Shown: piece after piece, positions 20,302 to 30,656 of the stretch | Layout: each line of letters opens with the position of its first letter | How positions within the stretch are numbered: the stretch's first letter is position 1 | Assembly (NCBI RefSeq): GCF_036898095.1 | Contig: NC_090725.1 | Coordinates: 322,425,083 to 322,489,082 of the forward strand | Length of the DNA: 64,000 nt | Direction: 5' to 3' | From: Palaemon carinicauda | Lineage: Eukaryota > Arthropoda > Malacostraca > Decapoda > Palaemonidae | Position numbers and translations under genes: made by a program | Notes under the pieces: model-generated | What the model saw: only the letters and a program-made list of their open reading frames with translations | Told to the model about the DNA's origin: nothing | Databases searched by the model: none

Positions 20302-23300
20302 AACATAGTTTTTCCTCCATTCTGCAATGGAATTGCCAGGGTTTAAGGGCGAAATATGAACAACTTAAGCTCCTCATACGTGAGCACTCCCCTATAATAG
20401 TATGTCTACAAGAAAGCAAGCTCGATGCTAATACTCCTTGTCCTCGAGAGTATGTTAGCTATAGGACACCATATGATCAACGAGCAGGGAGCCATGGGGG
20501 AAGTCTTATATACGTTCGTCGAGATGTTCCCCAAATATCTTTGTCTATCTGTACCCCTCTGTAGGCAGTGGCTGTACAGATTGATATAGGGAGAAAATAC
20601 ACAATCTGTTCTCTTTACTTGCCTCCAAATGATAACATCTCATATGATAATATAGTAGAGGTGATTAAACAACTCCCACAACCCTTTCTCTTACTAGGAG
20701 ACCTTAATAGTAGACATCCTTTATGGGGTGATGTTTTAGCAAATGCAAGGGGTAATATTATATCGTCAATTTTGGAGAATGAAGATGTCGGACTCCTCAA
20801 TACAGGAGACCCCACACATTTTCATGTACAGACAGGTACCTTGTCCTGCATTGACCTATCAGTTGCAAGCTCTAACTGTCTTCTCGATTTTAATTGGAGA
20901 ACATTAGATGATTGGCATACTAGTGATCATGCATCAATCATTATAAACACCAACAATGGTCCACCTTTACAAAGATCACCTCGATGGAATCTTGATAAGG
21001 CGGACTGGAATAGATTTCGGGAGTTAAGTGAAATTGAAGGAAATGCAGAACAGTTTGAAAGTGTTGATGATGCCATAGACTTACTTAATGGAACTCTTCA
21101 CACAGCAGGAGTGAATTCCATTCCCAAAACAACTGGGATATTCAGACGACGACCAGTCCCCTGGTGGTCGTCAGAACTAACTGCCCTACACAGAGCCACA
21201 AGAAAGTCTTTAACTCGATTGCGCATGCACCGTAATGAGGAGAATTTAGTCATATACAAGAAATGTAGAGCACAGTTCCGCCGTGCCATGAAAGAAGCTA
21301 GGCGCCAGTCTTGGATGTCCTTTGTTTCCTCCATTAACAGTAGAACACCAACATCATCTGTGTGGAGGAAAGTAAAAAAGATAGCAGGAAAATTCACCCC
21401 AAACCCACCACCAGTGTTAAAGATAAATGGCAAGTATATGACTGGAGCAACCGAAGTTAGCAATGCCCTGGCTGACCATTTCTAAAATGTATCGTGCAAG
21501 TGTGAAGCAGCTCCTGGTCACCAATATAGGAGCAATGAAGAAAAGAAAGTTTTAAACTTTGCAACAAGAAAGCAAGAGTCATACAATTCTCCTTTTACTG
21601 AAAGAGAATTTGATTCTGCTCTTGCTACTGGTAACGATACAGCCCCTGGACCCGATGGAATTCCATATGCAATGATTAAACATGTACCTTTTAATACAAA
21701 GTTATTTATTTTAAGCATTTTTAATAGAATATGGCATGATCTTAGTTATCCAAGTGTTTGGGAACTAGCCATTATTTTAGCCTTTTTAAAACCCGGTAAG
21801 GACAAGTTTTTAGCAGCAAACTACCGACCTATTGTATTGACATCTTGTTTATGTAAAATCATGGAGAAGATGGTCAATGCAAGACTGATTTGGCACCTTG
21901 AAAAGAAGAATATTTTATCACCCATTCAATGTGGATTCAGGAAAATGCACTCAACGACTGATGTGCTGATACAACTTGAGTTCTCCATATGTGAAGCCTT
22001 TGCTTCCAAACAGCACCATGTGACAGTTTTTTTTTATCTTGAAAAGGCATATGATACCACATGGAGATACGGTATACTTAAAAGAATCCATGAGTGCGGA
22101 TTGAGAGGTGAGCTACCACTATTCATCCAGTCATTTCTTTCACATAGAGTTTTCCAAGTGAGAGTTGGGGAAGCTCTATCACAGAGTAAATGCCAGGAAG
22201 AAGGAGTTCCTCAGGGGAGTGTGCTGAGTGTAACCCTTTTTGCACTAGCAATTAATGGGATATCCTCAGTCATTCCCTGGGATGTTCTTGCAACATTATT
22301 TGTGGATGATCTCTCCATATCATTTGCTGGAGCCAGAATGGCAATGGTTGAGAAAAAAATCCAACTCTCTATTGATAAAATTATCCATTGGGCCGATATG
22401 AATGGATTTAAGTTCTCAACAAGTAAAACTACAATTGTCCATTTCTGTCGTATACGGGGAGTACATCCAGACCCGGATATATACATCAAAGGTCAACGGA
22501 TCCCATGTGCAAGTGAAGCAAAATTTTTAGGGTTGATATTTGATTGTAGGCTTACATGGGTTTCTCACTTGAAAACATTAAAATCTAAATGTGTTGAAGC
22601 TATGAATCTTTTAAAAGTCTTTTCCCATACATCATGGGGGGCAGACCGCAATACAATTTTAAAATTATACAAAGCCTTGATATTTTCCAAAATTAGTTAT
22701 GGATGCGAAATATACTCCTCAGCAACCCCAAGCCGGTTAAAAATACTAGATTCAATACATCATGCTAGCATTAGATTGTCCACAGGAGCCTTTAGAACCT
22801 CCCCTATCACAAGTCTCCTTGTTGATGCTGGGGAGTTGCCTCTGGACCTTTACCGAATGTCCTCTATTATTCGGTATTGGTTTAAATTGCAAAGACTCCC
22901 CAATTCTTCAGCCTTTCAAACTGCAAGCCTTGTAAGGCACTCAACCTACTTTGAGTTGCACCCAAAATCTCCTCAACCTTTTGGGTTTCGGGTTAACCAA
23001 TTATTAAACAATCTGGATATAATTAGAAATAAGGTGCTTCCATTCAAGGTATCATCAACGCCTCCATGGAAATTACCTGACATATCTTTTTGTAGATACT
23101 TTATTGGAGTTAAGAAGAATTTGACTGACTTAGAATCCAGGTCTCTTTTTATGGAACATGTTGAAGAACATAGAGGATCGACTTTTATATATACTGATGG
23201 CTCCAAATCTGATGCTGGCGTTGGATTTGGAGTACATAGTAATGATTTTAATTGTAGAGGTGCACTTCCTCTAACAGCTTCCATATTTACTGCCGAACTG

Positions 23301-23864
23301 TATGGCATATTAACCGCTATTGAGAAAATAGCTTTGGAAAAGGAGGGTAATTTTACAATTTTTAGTGATGCAAGGAGTGTTCTTCAAGCTTTAGAAGTTT
23401 TTAATTCTAGTAACCCTCTAGTTTTAAAGATTTTAGAATGGCATTTTATTATTGGACGGAAAGGTATAACTGTTCGATTTTGTTGGGTTCCAGCACATGT
23501 AGGTGTGTCTGGGAATGAGAAGGCAGATTTACTGGCGAAGAATGCGGCATCCGAGTTGCTACCAAGGAGGTATCCCATTCCATGTAACGATTTCCTACCT
23601 TACATCAAGAAATTGGTATGTGATAAATGGCAACAGCACTGGGATAGTCAAGATGGCAATAAAATGAGGGAAGTAACAAATATCATATCACCTTGGAGGT
23701 ATAACATGATTCCCCGAAAATGGGAGACGACTCTTTGTCGTCTCCGTATTGGTCACACATGGTTGACACACGAGTTTCTGCTGAAGGGCCAACACCAACC
23801 GTATTGCGAGGACTGCTTAGTACCTTTAACAGTGAGGCATTTGTTGACCGAATGCCCTAATTTT
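20301..23864 (+). pseudogene. LINE ORF2 (endonuclease / reverse transcriptase / RNase H), two stops, split by A1
   Basis: One frame runs from about 20301 to 23864 and resumes at 30366-30512, broken only by an in-frame TAG at 20562-20564 and TAA at 21483-21485. Domains: APE-type endonuclease (LQWNCQGLRAKY; LQESKLD; LLGDLNSRHPLWG; SDHASI near 20930), RT (APGPDGIPY; ANYRPIVLTSC; EGVPQGSVLSVTLF; FVDD at about 22305 as the active-site YxDD equivalent), RNase H (YTDGSKSDAGVG; TAELYGI; WVPAHVGVSGNEKADLLA) and a C-terminal C-H-C region (CEDCLVPLTVRHLLTECPN). The two stops and the DIRS insertion make it non-functional. Confidence 0.9.
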
Positions 23865-23878
23865 CAATATTTAACTTA

Positions 23879-24035
23879 GCCGGTGATTATATAGCTGCAA
23901 CTCTGTTGCCCGACAGACAACTCTACGGTAAAAACTCGCCAGCGATCGCTACACAGGTTGCGGGTGTGCCCAACAGCGCCATCTGTCGTCCAGATACCCA
24001 GTACTCAATGTAAACAAAGACTCAATTTTCTCTCT
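23879..24035 (+). repeat. A1 left inverted terminal repeat
   Basis: Nearly perfect inverse of 30160-30320 (from TAGCTGCAACTCTGTTGCCC to AAAGACTCAATTTTCTC). The close match between the two arms suggests a recent insertion or repeat homogenisation during replication. Confidence 0.9.
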
Positions 24036-25254
24036 GTCGAGCTATCGACAAGACGTACTTACTCGCTGTTGCTAAACTGGAGTTTTTTCACAACTAATAG
24101 GTGAAGTACTTTATTCTAGTTTTGAGCTTTCGCTATGCAGGTGTTTTATCTTCATCTTAAATCTTGAACTAGTTTTGGATAGATTTAATTATGGTGACAA
24201 AGAGAGTATGGACTTTCTTTCACTTTTAAATGGCCGACCCTTCCCTTAGACGGAAGTGTGTTTAGGCTTTTAGTAATTATCTTATCACGTTATAGATTTT
24301 CCTCTATATATTTTATATCTCTCCGCCTTTATTAGGCCTCTTCGATTAACTTTCCATTTATTATAAACATATAAAAATAAATTTTAATGTTTTGTTTATA
24401 TAGACCTTTCCTGAGAGTAGGCGGTCCTAACTTGGAAACCGAAGTTAATCAACGTTGAGCCCTTTATATCGTAATTAGCTTTTAAGAGCTAAGGATTTAA
24501 AACTTTTTAAATGTAATATTTTATGAAAGAATTTCTTTGATAGTCTTCGTACTGTTTTCAAAGATGAACTAACATTTAGTTTATTTATGCTACGCAGTTG
24601 TTGACGTTCAGGACGTTCAACATGCGCTCTATCGTTACGATAGAGAGAGAGTGTATCACGGTTTCACTTTGCAGTAAGAGTAAATCGATTCTGACGTTTT
24701 ATTCATTCTTTCTTAGCTTAAATGTTTTAAATTCTATTTTAAAGGAACTTTTTATTTGAAAAACCTTTCAGTTTTTTCCTTTAGTCAAATAACATGTTTT
24801 TTTGACGAAATATAATTGGGCTCTTCTCTTAGGTGCGAAATCAAGAGAGAAAGAGAGAGAGAGAGAGATAGAGACGGAGGGAGAGAGAGGAGAGAAAACG
24901 TTCCGTTCAAGCGGGTAACGTTGTTCTCGAGTTACTCTCGTCCCTAGTCGCTGTACGGGGAGGAAGGATAAAACGTTTTTAGTTTTTTATTCTCGTCCCC
25001 AGGCTATGTGCGGTGAGAGATTGAAAACGTAGTTATATGAACTAGTGTTTAGTCTCTTTCCCAGCCACTGATTTTTTTATCTTAAAATATGTTTTCTGTT
25101 TTTTGCTGGTATTAATGAGCTTGCATTATACGACTGATTTCGCAATTACTACCTTTTAATGAAGTGTAGAATTGCGTGTTTCAGGCAGAAATCAGTAAAA
25201 GTTTCGATTTCAGTGAAATAAGTGCAAAACAGAAAATCGAAGTGATAAAGTGAT
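24036..25254 (+). other. A1 5' leader
   Basis: 1.2 kb of AT-rich, non-coding sequence with a GA microsatellite (24845-24890). Conserved in A2 (33780-34920) and A3 (43260-44385), so it belongs to the element. It includes the stem-loop at 24627-24645. Confidence 0.75.
24627..24645 (+). repeat. Conserved leader stem-loop, A1
   Basis: CTCTATCG-TTA-CGATAGAG, a perfect 8-bp stem with a 3-nt loop. It is repeated in A2 (34327-34345) and A3 (43797-43815), preceded each time by a GTTGACGTTCA...GTTCAAC sequence. Confidence 0.8.
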
Positions 25255-26270
25255 ATGCGCAAAGTGTTACAGTGTTGCGTCTGAGGGTTCGTCTGTTCGT
25301 GCCTGTCGTTCACCTAGTCCGGGACCTCTTGCATGATCCCAAGCCCAGGGGAGAAGTAATGTCAAACGACTTATGGGTTCGAGAGGCCTTGATCAACGAA
25401 CAGACGTTTTCCCTCTATGGTATCGGGTGTATCTTACCAAGATCTCCCCTACCATAAGACGAGAGAGACGTTGTTTCTCCTCGTCATCCGAAGGCTTTTC
25501 GCATAAGAAACCTGTCACAATGTTTCGAAGCCCTTAAGCGAAAGTCAGTCCTTTCAGGACAGGTCCAGCGTCCTGGTTACAACCATTAGGACAGCTCTGA
25601 CCCTATGCAGTCATCGGATAACTGCTCGCCGCCTAACAAAAGCGTAACACAGACTCCGAGAGTTTTTTTTTTGTTGGCAAAGTGTTGCGGTCACAGACGT
25701 TACCCTCGTCTCTTACCACAACCATTTCCGTTGATCCTTAATGGGTTGTATGGCAAGACATGCAGTATATGCTTGCCTCCCTTATGGAAGACTATTCTGC
25801 CGATTAGTCCGTTGAGTCTAGCCGTTTATCTCATCGATATCCTGGCTTTCAGCCAACCTAACGTTCCTTTGTGCTTACTGTTGACGTTGGCGTAGCTTAG
25901 TCACGTCAGTCAGGTTGTTTAGAACCACACTCGATGCGGTCTCGTGTGGTTTTTCAGCCGCATTTGGACGTTAGGCCACTTGCTGATGCTCCTGTTGACG
26001 TTCAAGACGTTCACTAACAATCGGAGTTGACTTGTTTTGACGCTGTGCGTCAACCTCCGCATTCTAGAGTTGTTTTGACTGCTCAGTCTAGGCAGTCAAA
26101 GCAGTCTCGAGTGGACGCTGTGCGTCCTCACGCACCTGTTGTGGTTGCCAGTTCAGTTGTTGACAGTTCACAGACTGTCAAGCAGTTACATGACGTTGCG
26201 TTCTGGTCTGCTACTAATGCACCAGTGAGTGTGGACTCTGCTTGTAAAGCATTGCCACCACGGTAGGTCT
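25255..26270 (+). pseudogene. A1 gag-like ORF1, N-terminal part, decayed
   Basis: Aligns with A2 34923-35435 and A3 44386-44895 (start ATGCGCAAAGTGTTACAGTG, SQAQG-type segment, the KCKSVPSAQV equivalent at 25530). In A1 it is broken by stops and frameshifts. The function of this DIRS ORF1 is not established; it is presumed to be the structural nucleocapsid analogue. Confidence 0.55.
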
Positions 26271-26939
26271 CTCCCTTGCTTGAGACTCAGCTTTTATCAG
26301 ACAAGGTTCCTGTAGATGAGGAAGTTGCTGTTCCCCCTCCTACTGATATTCCCTTGAGGACTCTGTCAGATGGAGAGGAGCCTAAAGCTGCTTAGCCTCC
26401 TATGGACTTTAATTAAATCATGATGATTTTTTTTTTTAAGGATCTTTGTCCGGATCTTTTTGTAACTGCTGCTCCTCGTTCGCCTAAACGTCAGAGCTTA
26501 CACTAGGCCTAGCTACTTCGAAGCCGTTGTTTTTAAGCTAGTGCTCTCTCGCTCTCCTAGAGAGCTTTACGTTGGCTAGGCGACTGGTTTTTCACCAGGA
26601 GGAGTTTGGGGGATACAGCCTTTGCTTTCCCTTCTTTTAAACTGGTTTATAGAGCGAGAGTCTGATATGACACGAGAGAAGTTCTCGGCTTGGGAGTTCA
26701 TGCCTCTGCCCAGATAGACTTCTCAATTCTCGTAGACTCTCCCTGGCGCCTGGCCAGGAGACGCTCCAAGTTGTTTACAGGTCAACTTCACAGCTGTTTT
26801 CGAGCCTTTGAAGTTTTGCTGTACAATTATGTCATGCATAACAAGGCTTTCAGGGATGGTAAGCGGTACCGCCTCAGTCGCTAACCCCGTCTGTTGCCAC
26901 ACCTGCTCCCGTAACCCTAAATAGGCTTTGCTGTAAGAC

Positions 26940-27494
26940 ATGCAGTCCAAGCTTGCGTCCTTGATAGAGGACTTTAATGCGGAGAAGGTTGCTACCGAAC
27001 CTTCTGGCCAACAACCTTCCAACCGGTCGGTTGTGCGCCCTGTTGACGCTGAGGTAACCTACTCGCGTCTGCCAGTTGAGGTGGTTCCTCCACCGATGCG
27101 ACCCAGTGTGGGTTGCCAGCCGCACGTTGACGTTAAGCGACGCTCGGAGGTGGTTGTTGACGTTCAGGACGTTCAACAACCAGCAGAGGTGACTTGTTTT
27201 GACGCAGTGCGTCAACCTCAGCAACCCGGTAGGGTGTTGACTGCACAACCCAGACGGTCTAGACAGTCTCGGGTTGACGCTGTGCTTCCTCGCGCACCCA
27301 TGGTTGTTGACCGTTCAAAGACTGTGCAGCAGTTCCATGATGTTGCGTCCGGCTCCGTCACGCATCCACCAGTGCGACCGGACTCAGCGAGCCAGACGTT
27401 GCCCACTCCGTTGCCGTTTCCTCATCAGTTTTCGGATGAGGAACCCTCTGATGAGGACGTTGCTGAACAACAAGACGATCAGCCCCCAGAATAG
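26940..27494 (+). CDS. A1 gag-like ORF1, C-terminal part (184 codons open)
   Basis: Begins MQSKLASLIEDFNAEKV, a short amphipathic helix or coiled coil that is also found in A3 (MQSQLAVLMQEFQAEKV at 44915). It continues as a Val/Pro/Asp/Gln-rich protein (VDVQDVQQPAEVTCFDAV) with an acidic tail DEEPSDEDVAEQQDD and a stop. Probably the distal part of the gag-like protein. It is followed within 20 bp by sequence from downstream of RT, showing that the RT core has been removed. Confidence 0.55.
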   Translation: MQSKLASLIEDFNAEKVATEPSGQQPSNRSVVRPVDAEVTYSRLPVEVVPPPMRPSVGCQPHVDVKRRSEVVVDVQDVQQPAEVTCFDAVRQPQQPGRVLTAQPRRSRQSRVDAVLPRAPMVVDRSKTVQQFHDVASGSVTHPPVRPDSASQTLPTPLPFPHQFSDEEPSDEDVAEQQDDQPPE

Positions 27495-27499
27495 ATCAA

Positions 27500-28730
27500 G
27501 CCCTGCTATCCATCCAGAAGATGCTGAAGAAGGAACGCTGCTGAGTCAGGCTGTGGATGAGTCTGGTAGGGACGCTGTTATCCGTGGAACAATTTGTGTC
27601 ACTAGGAAGACTACACCTCCGTCCTCTTCAATACCATCTAGCTTTTCACTGGAAAAAGGACAAGACGCTAGAAGCGGTCTCGATCCCGGTTTCCGAAAAG
27701 ATAAAGTCTTGTCTGACTTGGTGGAAGGACAATATCAACCTAAGAGAGGGTCTTCCCCTGGCTGTTCAGACTCCCAACCACGTTCTCTTCTCGGACGCAT
27801 CGGACGTGGGCTGGGGCGCGACACTAGACGGTCGGGAATGCTCAGGACTGTGGAACTCGAGTCAGAGGAGCATGCATATCAACTGCAAGGAGCTGTTGGC
27901 AGTACATCTGGCCTTGAAAAGCTTGAAGTCTCTCCTTCGAGGCAAAGTGGTGGAAGTTAACTCGGACATCACCACGGCCTTGGCGTACATCTCCAAACAA
28001 GGAGGTACCCACTCACTGACGTTGTACGAGATCGCAAGGGACCTGCTCATCTGGTCAAAAGGTCAAGACATCTCCCTAGTAACGAGGTTCATCCAAGGCG
28101 ACTTGAACGTCAAAGCAGATTGTCTCAGTCGGAAAGGGCAAGTAATTCCAACCGAATGGACCCTCCACAAGGATGTGTGCAAGAGACTTTGGGCCACTTG
28201 GGGTAAAACCATCCATAGATCTCTTTGCAACCTCGCTGACCAAGAGGCTTCCAATCTATTGCTCTCCAGTCCCGGACCCAGCAGCAATACATATAGATGC
28301 TTTCCTCCTAGATTGGTCACATCTGGATCTCTACGCATTCCCACCGTTCAAGATTGTCAACAAGGTACTGCAAAAGTTCGCCTCTCACGAAGGGACAAGG
28401 TTGACGTTAGTTGCTTCCCTCTGGCCCGCGAGAGAATGGTTCACCGAGATACTTCGATGGTTAGTAGACGTTCCCAGTAGTCTTCCTCTAAGGGTAGACC
28501 TTCTACGTCAGCCACACGTAAAGAAGGTACTCCAAAGCCTCCACGCTCTTCGTCTGACTGCCTTCAGACTATCGAAAGACTCTCGAGAGCTAAAGGCTTT
28601 TCGAAGGAAGCAGCCAGTGCGATTGCTAGAGCAAGGAGAGCTTCTTCCATTAGAGTCTACCAATCGAAGTGGGAAGTCTTCCGAGACTGGTGCAAGTCAG
28701 TTTCTGTATCCTCGACCAGTACCTCTGTAG
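27500..28730 (+). pseudogene. A1 RNase H and post-RNase-H domain (RT core deleted)
   Basis: After a short RT C-terminal/connection piece (VSLGRLHLRPLQYHLAFHWK), RNase H is clear at 27790-28060: SDASDVGWGATLDG, then KELLAVHLAL, then VNSDITTALAYISKQGGTHS, giving the D-E-D acidic set. The conserved DLNVKADCLSR segment follows. One frameshift lies near 28200. The next block, IHIDAFLLDWSHLDLYAFPPF, is the region assigned in DIRS elements to a DAM-like methyltransferase. This frame overlaps the start of the YR frame, the normal DIRS overlap. No RT palm (YxDD) is present. Confidence 0.8.
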
Positions 28731-29628
28731 CTCAAATAGCTGTTTTTCTCTTATACCTGAGAAAAGGACGATCCCTTTCAGCTCCCACTATCAAGGGCTA
28801 CAGAAGCATGTTGGCATCGGTCTTCCGGCATAGAGGCTTAGATCTTTCCAAACATAAAGATCTGCAAGACCTCCTTAAGTCTTTTGAGACCACCAAGGAG
28901 CGTCGTTTGGCTACCCTGGATGGAATTTAGACGTGGTACTAAAATTCTTCATGTCAGATAGGTTGGAGCCGTTACAATCAGCCTCCCTGAAAGATCTCAC
29001 TCTTAAGACACTTTTCCTGGTATGTTTAGCCTCGGCTAAAAGAGTCAGTGAGATTCGTGCCTTCAGCAAGAACATAGGATTTTCGTCAGAAAAAGCCACT
29101 TGTTTGCTACAACTTGGTTTTCTAGCCAAAAATGAGCTGCCTTCTCGGCCTTGGCCTAAATCTTTCGATATCCCCAGCTTATCGGAGATCGTAGGCAATG
29201 AACTAGAAAGAGTCTTATGCCCTGTTAGAGCTCTTAAGTTCTATTTAAAGCGTACTAAACCTTTACAAGGCCAATCTGAAGCTTTATGGTGTTCAGTTAA
29301 GAAACCATCCTTGCCTTTGTCAAAGAATACTTGGTCAGACTTTATCAGATTGTTAATACGAGAAGCTCATTCACATCTGAGTGAGGAAGACCGAACTTTG
29401 CTTAAGGTGAAGACGCACGAAGTTAGAGCTGTAACAACTTCCGTGGCCTTTAAGCAAAATATATCTCTGCAAAGTATAATGGACGCAACCTATTGGAGAA
29501 GCAAGTCAGTGTTCGCGTCATTTTACTTGAAAGATGTCCAGTCTCTTTACAAGAACTGCTACACACTGGGACCATTCGTAGCAGCGAGTGCAGTAGTGGG
29601 TGAGGGCTCACCCACTACAATTCCCTAA
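28481..29628 (+). pseudogene. A1 tyrosine recombinase (one frameshift, otherwise well preserved)
   Basis: DIRS YR integrates the circular DNA intermediate. The N-terminal core-binding domain (28481-28929) includes ARARRASSIRVYQSKWEVF and LSAPTIKGYRSMLASVFRHR. One missing base near 28914 shifts the frame. The catalytic domain is open from 28933 to 29628 (231 codons): R in SAKRVSEI, H and R in KTHEVRA, W in ATYWRSKS, and the presumed nucleophilic Y in FASFYLKDV. All expected catalytic residues are present. One indel separates it from an intact enzyme. Confidence 0.85.
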
Positions 29629-30029
29629 TTCCATACCCTTTTAATCTTTCTCTTGAAATGTTTTTATTGTTGTTTTTTGGGTTGTCCGGAAGGCTAAGAA
29701 GCCTTTCGCATCCTGGTTGATTTGGCGGGTGGTCAAAGTCATTTCTTGAGAGCGCCTAGATTAGGGGTTTTGATGAGGTCCTGTTGTATGGGTTGCAACC
29801 CTTGATACTTCAGATCCTAGGGGTCGATCAGCATCCTAAGAGGATCGCGAGGCTCCGTAAGGAAGACGTACTTAAAAGGCAGAGTAATTGTTCAAGTCGA
29901 CTTCCTTACCAGGTACCTATTTATTTTGTTTTTGTTATTTTGATAACTTCTAAAATGAAATAAAAAATCTTAGCTCATAAAAGTGTAAACATATATTGCT
30001 GGTCTCTACCCACCCCCCTGGGTGTGAAT

Positions 30030-30120
30030 CAGCTATATAATCACCGGCTAAGTTAAATATTGAAAAATGTTATTTTGATAATAAAATAAATTTTTGAATA
30101 TACTTACCCGGTGATTATAA
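30030..30120 (+). repeat. A1 internal complementary region
   Basis: First half (TATAATCACCGGCTAAGTTA to AATATTGAAAA) is the exact inverse of the element's left end at 23861-23895. Second half (TGTTATTTTGATAATAAAAT onward) is the inverse of the right end. It therefore copies the circle junction in antisense, as DIRS replication models require. Confidence 0.92.
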
Positions 30121-30159
30121 ATTAAAGGACCCTCCCTTCCTCCCCAATAGAGACGCAGT

Positions 30160-30361
30160 GGGACGAGGAGAAAATTGAGTCTTTGTTTACATTGAGTACT
30201 GGGTATCTGGACGACAGATGGCGCTGTTGGGCACACCCGCAACCTGTGTAGCGATCGCTGGCGAGTTTTTACCGTAGAGTTGTCTGTCGGGCAACAGAGT
30301 TGCAGCTATATAATCACCGGGTAAGTATATTCAAAAATTTATTTTATCATCAAAATAACAT
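30160..30361 (-). repeat. A1 right inverted terminal repeat
   Basis: Inverse of the left repeat at 23879-24035, extending to the right end AAAATAACAT next to the LINE. Confidence 0.9.
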
Positions 30362-30365
30362 TTTT

Positions 30366-30643
30366 ACTAACTTAAGAAATAGATATCTGTTTGAGGCTCG
30401 AGGTGAGGATGGCAGGTTTATCCTTGCCAAGATTCTTGGACATGATGTGTCTTACTATGCGAGCGGAATTTTTAGATTTATTTCAGAAGCAGGTCTTCTG
30501 AAAACTATTTAACTATTGTAATGACTTCTTAATTTTTTATGGTTTTAATCGAATTTGCTTTTAATTTTCATATACAGTAAATGGTATCGGCGTCAATGAC
30601 CTTAGATGTCAGGATGCCAGAAAACTTTCAATCAATCAATCAA
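30366..30643 (+). pseudogene. LINE ORF2 C-terminus, 3' UTR and tail
   Basis: Resumes ORF2 in frame after A1 (TNLRNRYLFEARGEDGRF to the stop at 30510-30512), then 115 bp of 3' UTR and a (CAAT)n tail, then the right target duplication. Confidence 0.88.
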
Positions 30644-30656
30644 TCTATCGATGACC
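30644..30656. repeat. LINE target-site duplication, right copy
   Basis: CTATCGATGACCC, identical to 18099-18111. B0 sequence resumes immediately. Confidence 0.92.

Larger units (their letters stand above)
23865..30361 (+). mobile_element. DIRS family A copy A1, complete ends, nested in the LINE
   Basis: Ends TTTTCAATATTTAACTTAGC (left) and AAAATAACATTTTT (right), about 6.5 kb. The left inverted repeat (about 23879-24035) matches 30160-30320 inverted over some 150 bp almost perfectly. Inside: leader, gag relict, RNase H, overlapping YR, and internal complementary region at 30030-30120. The LINE reads CPNF on the left and TNLRNRYLF on the right, so insertion was at a T-run without a target duplication. 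The RT core is missing. Confidence 0.9.
18112..30643 (+). mobile_element. I-superfamily (Nimb-like) LINE, about 6 kb, split by DIRS A1
   Basis: Structure: C-rich 5' end and 5' UTR (18112-18747), ORF1 with CCHC knuckles, ORF2 with endonuclease, RT and RNase H, 3' UTR, then a (CAAT)n tail at about 30629-30643. It is bounded by a perfect 13-bp duplication. The A1 element (23865-30361) interrupts ORF2 near its C-terminus. Presence of RNase H and a short-word tail fits the I superfamily better than Jockey; the exact clade is not certain. Probably near full length and fairly young. Confidence 0.88.

Noticed and set aside
27557..28480. 307-codon open frame taken as one intact protein
   Set aside because: The RNase H part is real, but after about 28200 the frame leaves the conserved sequence (a frameshift) and its last third is out of frame with the domain seen in A3.
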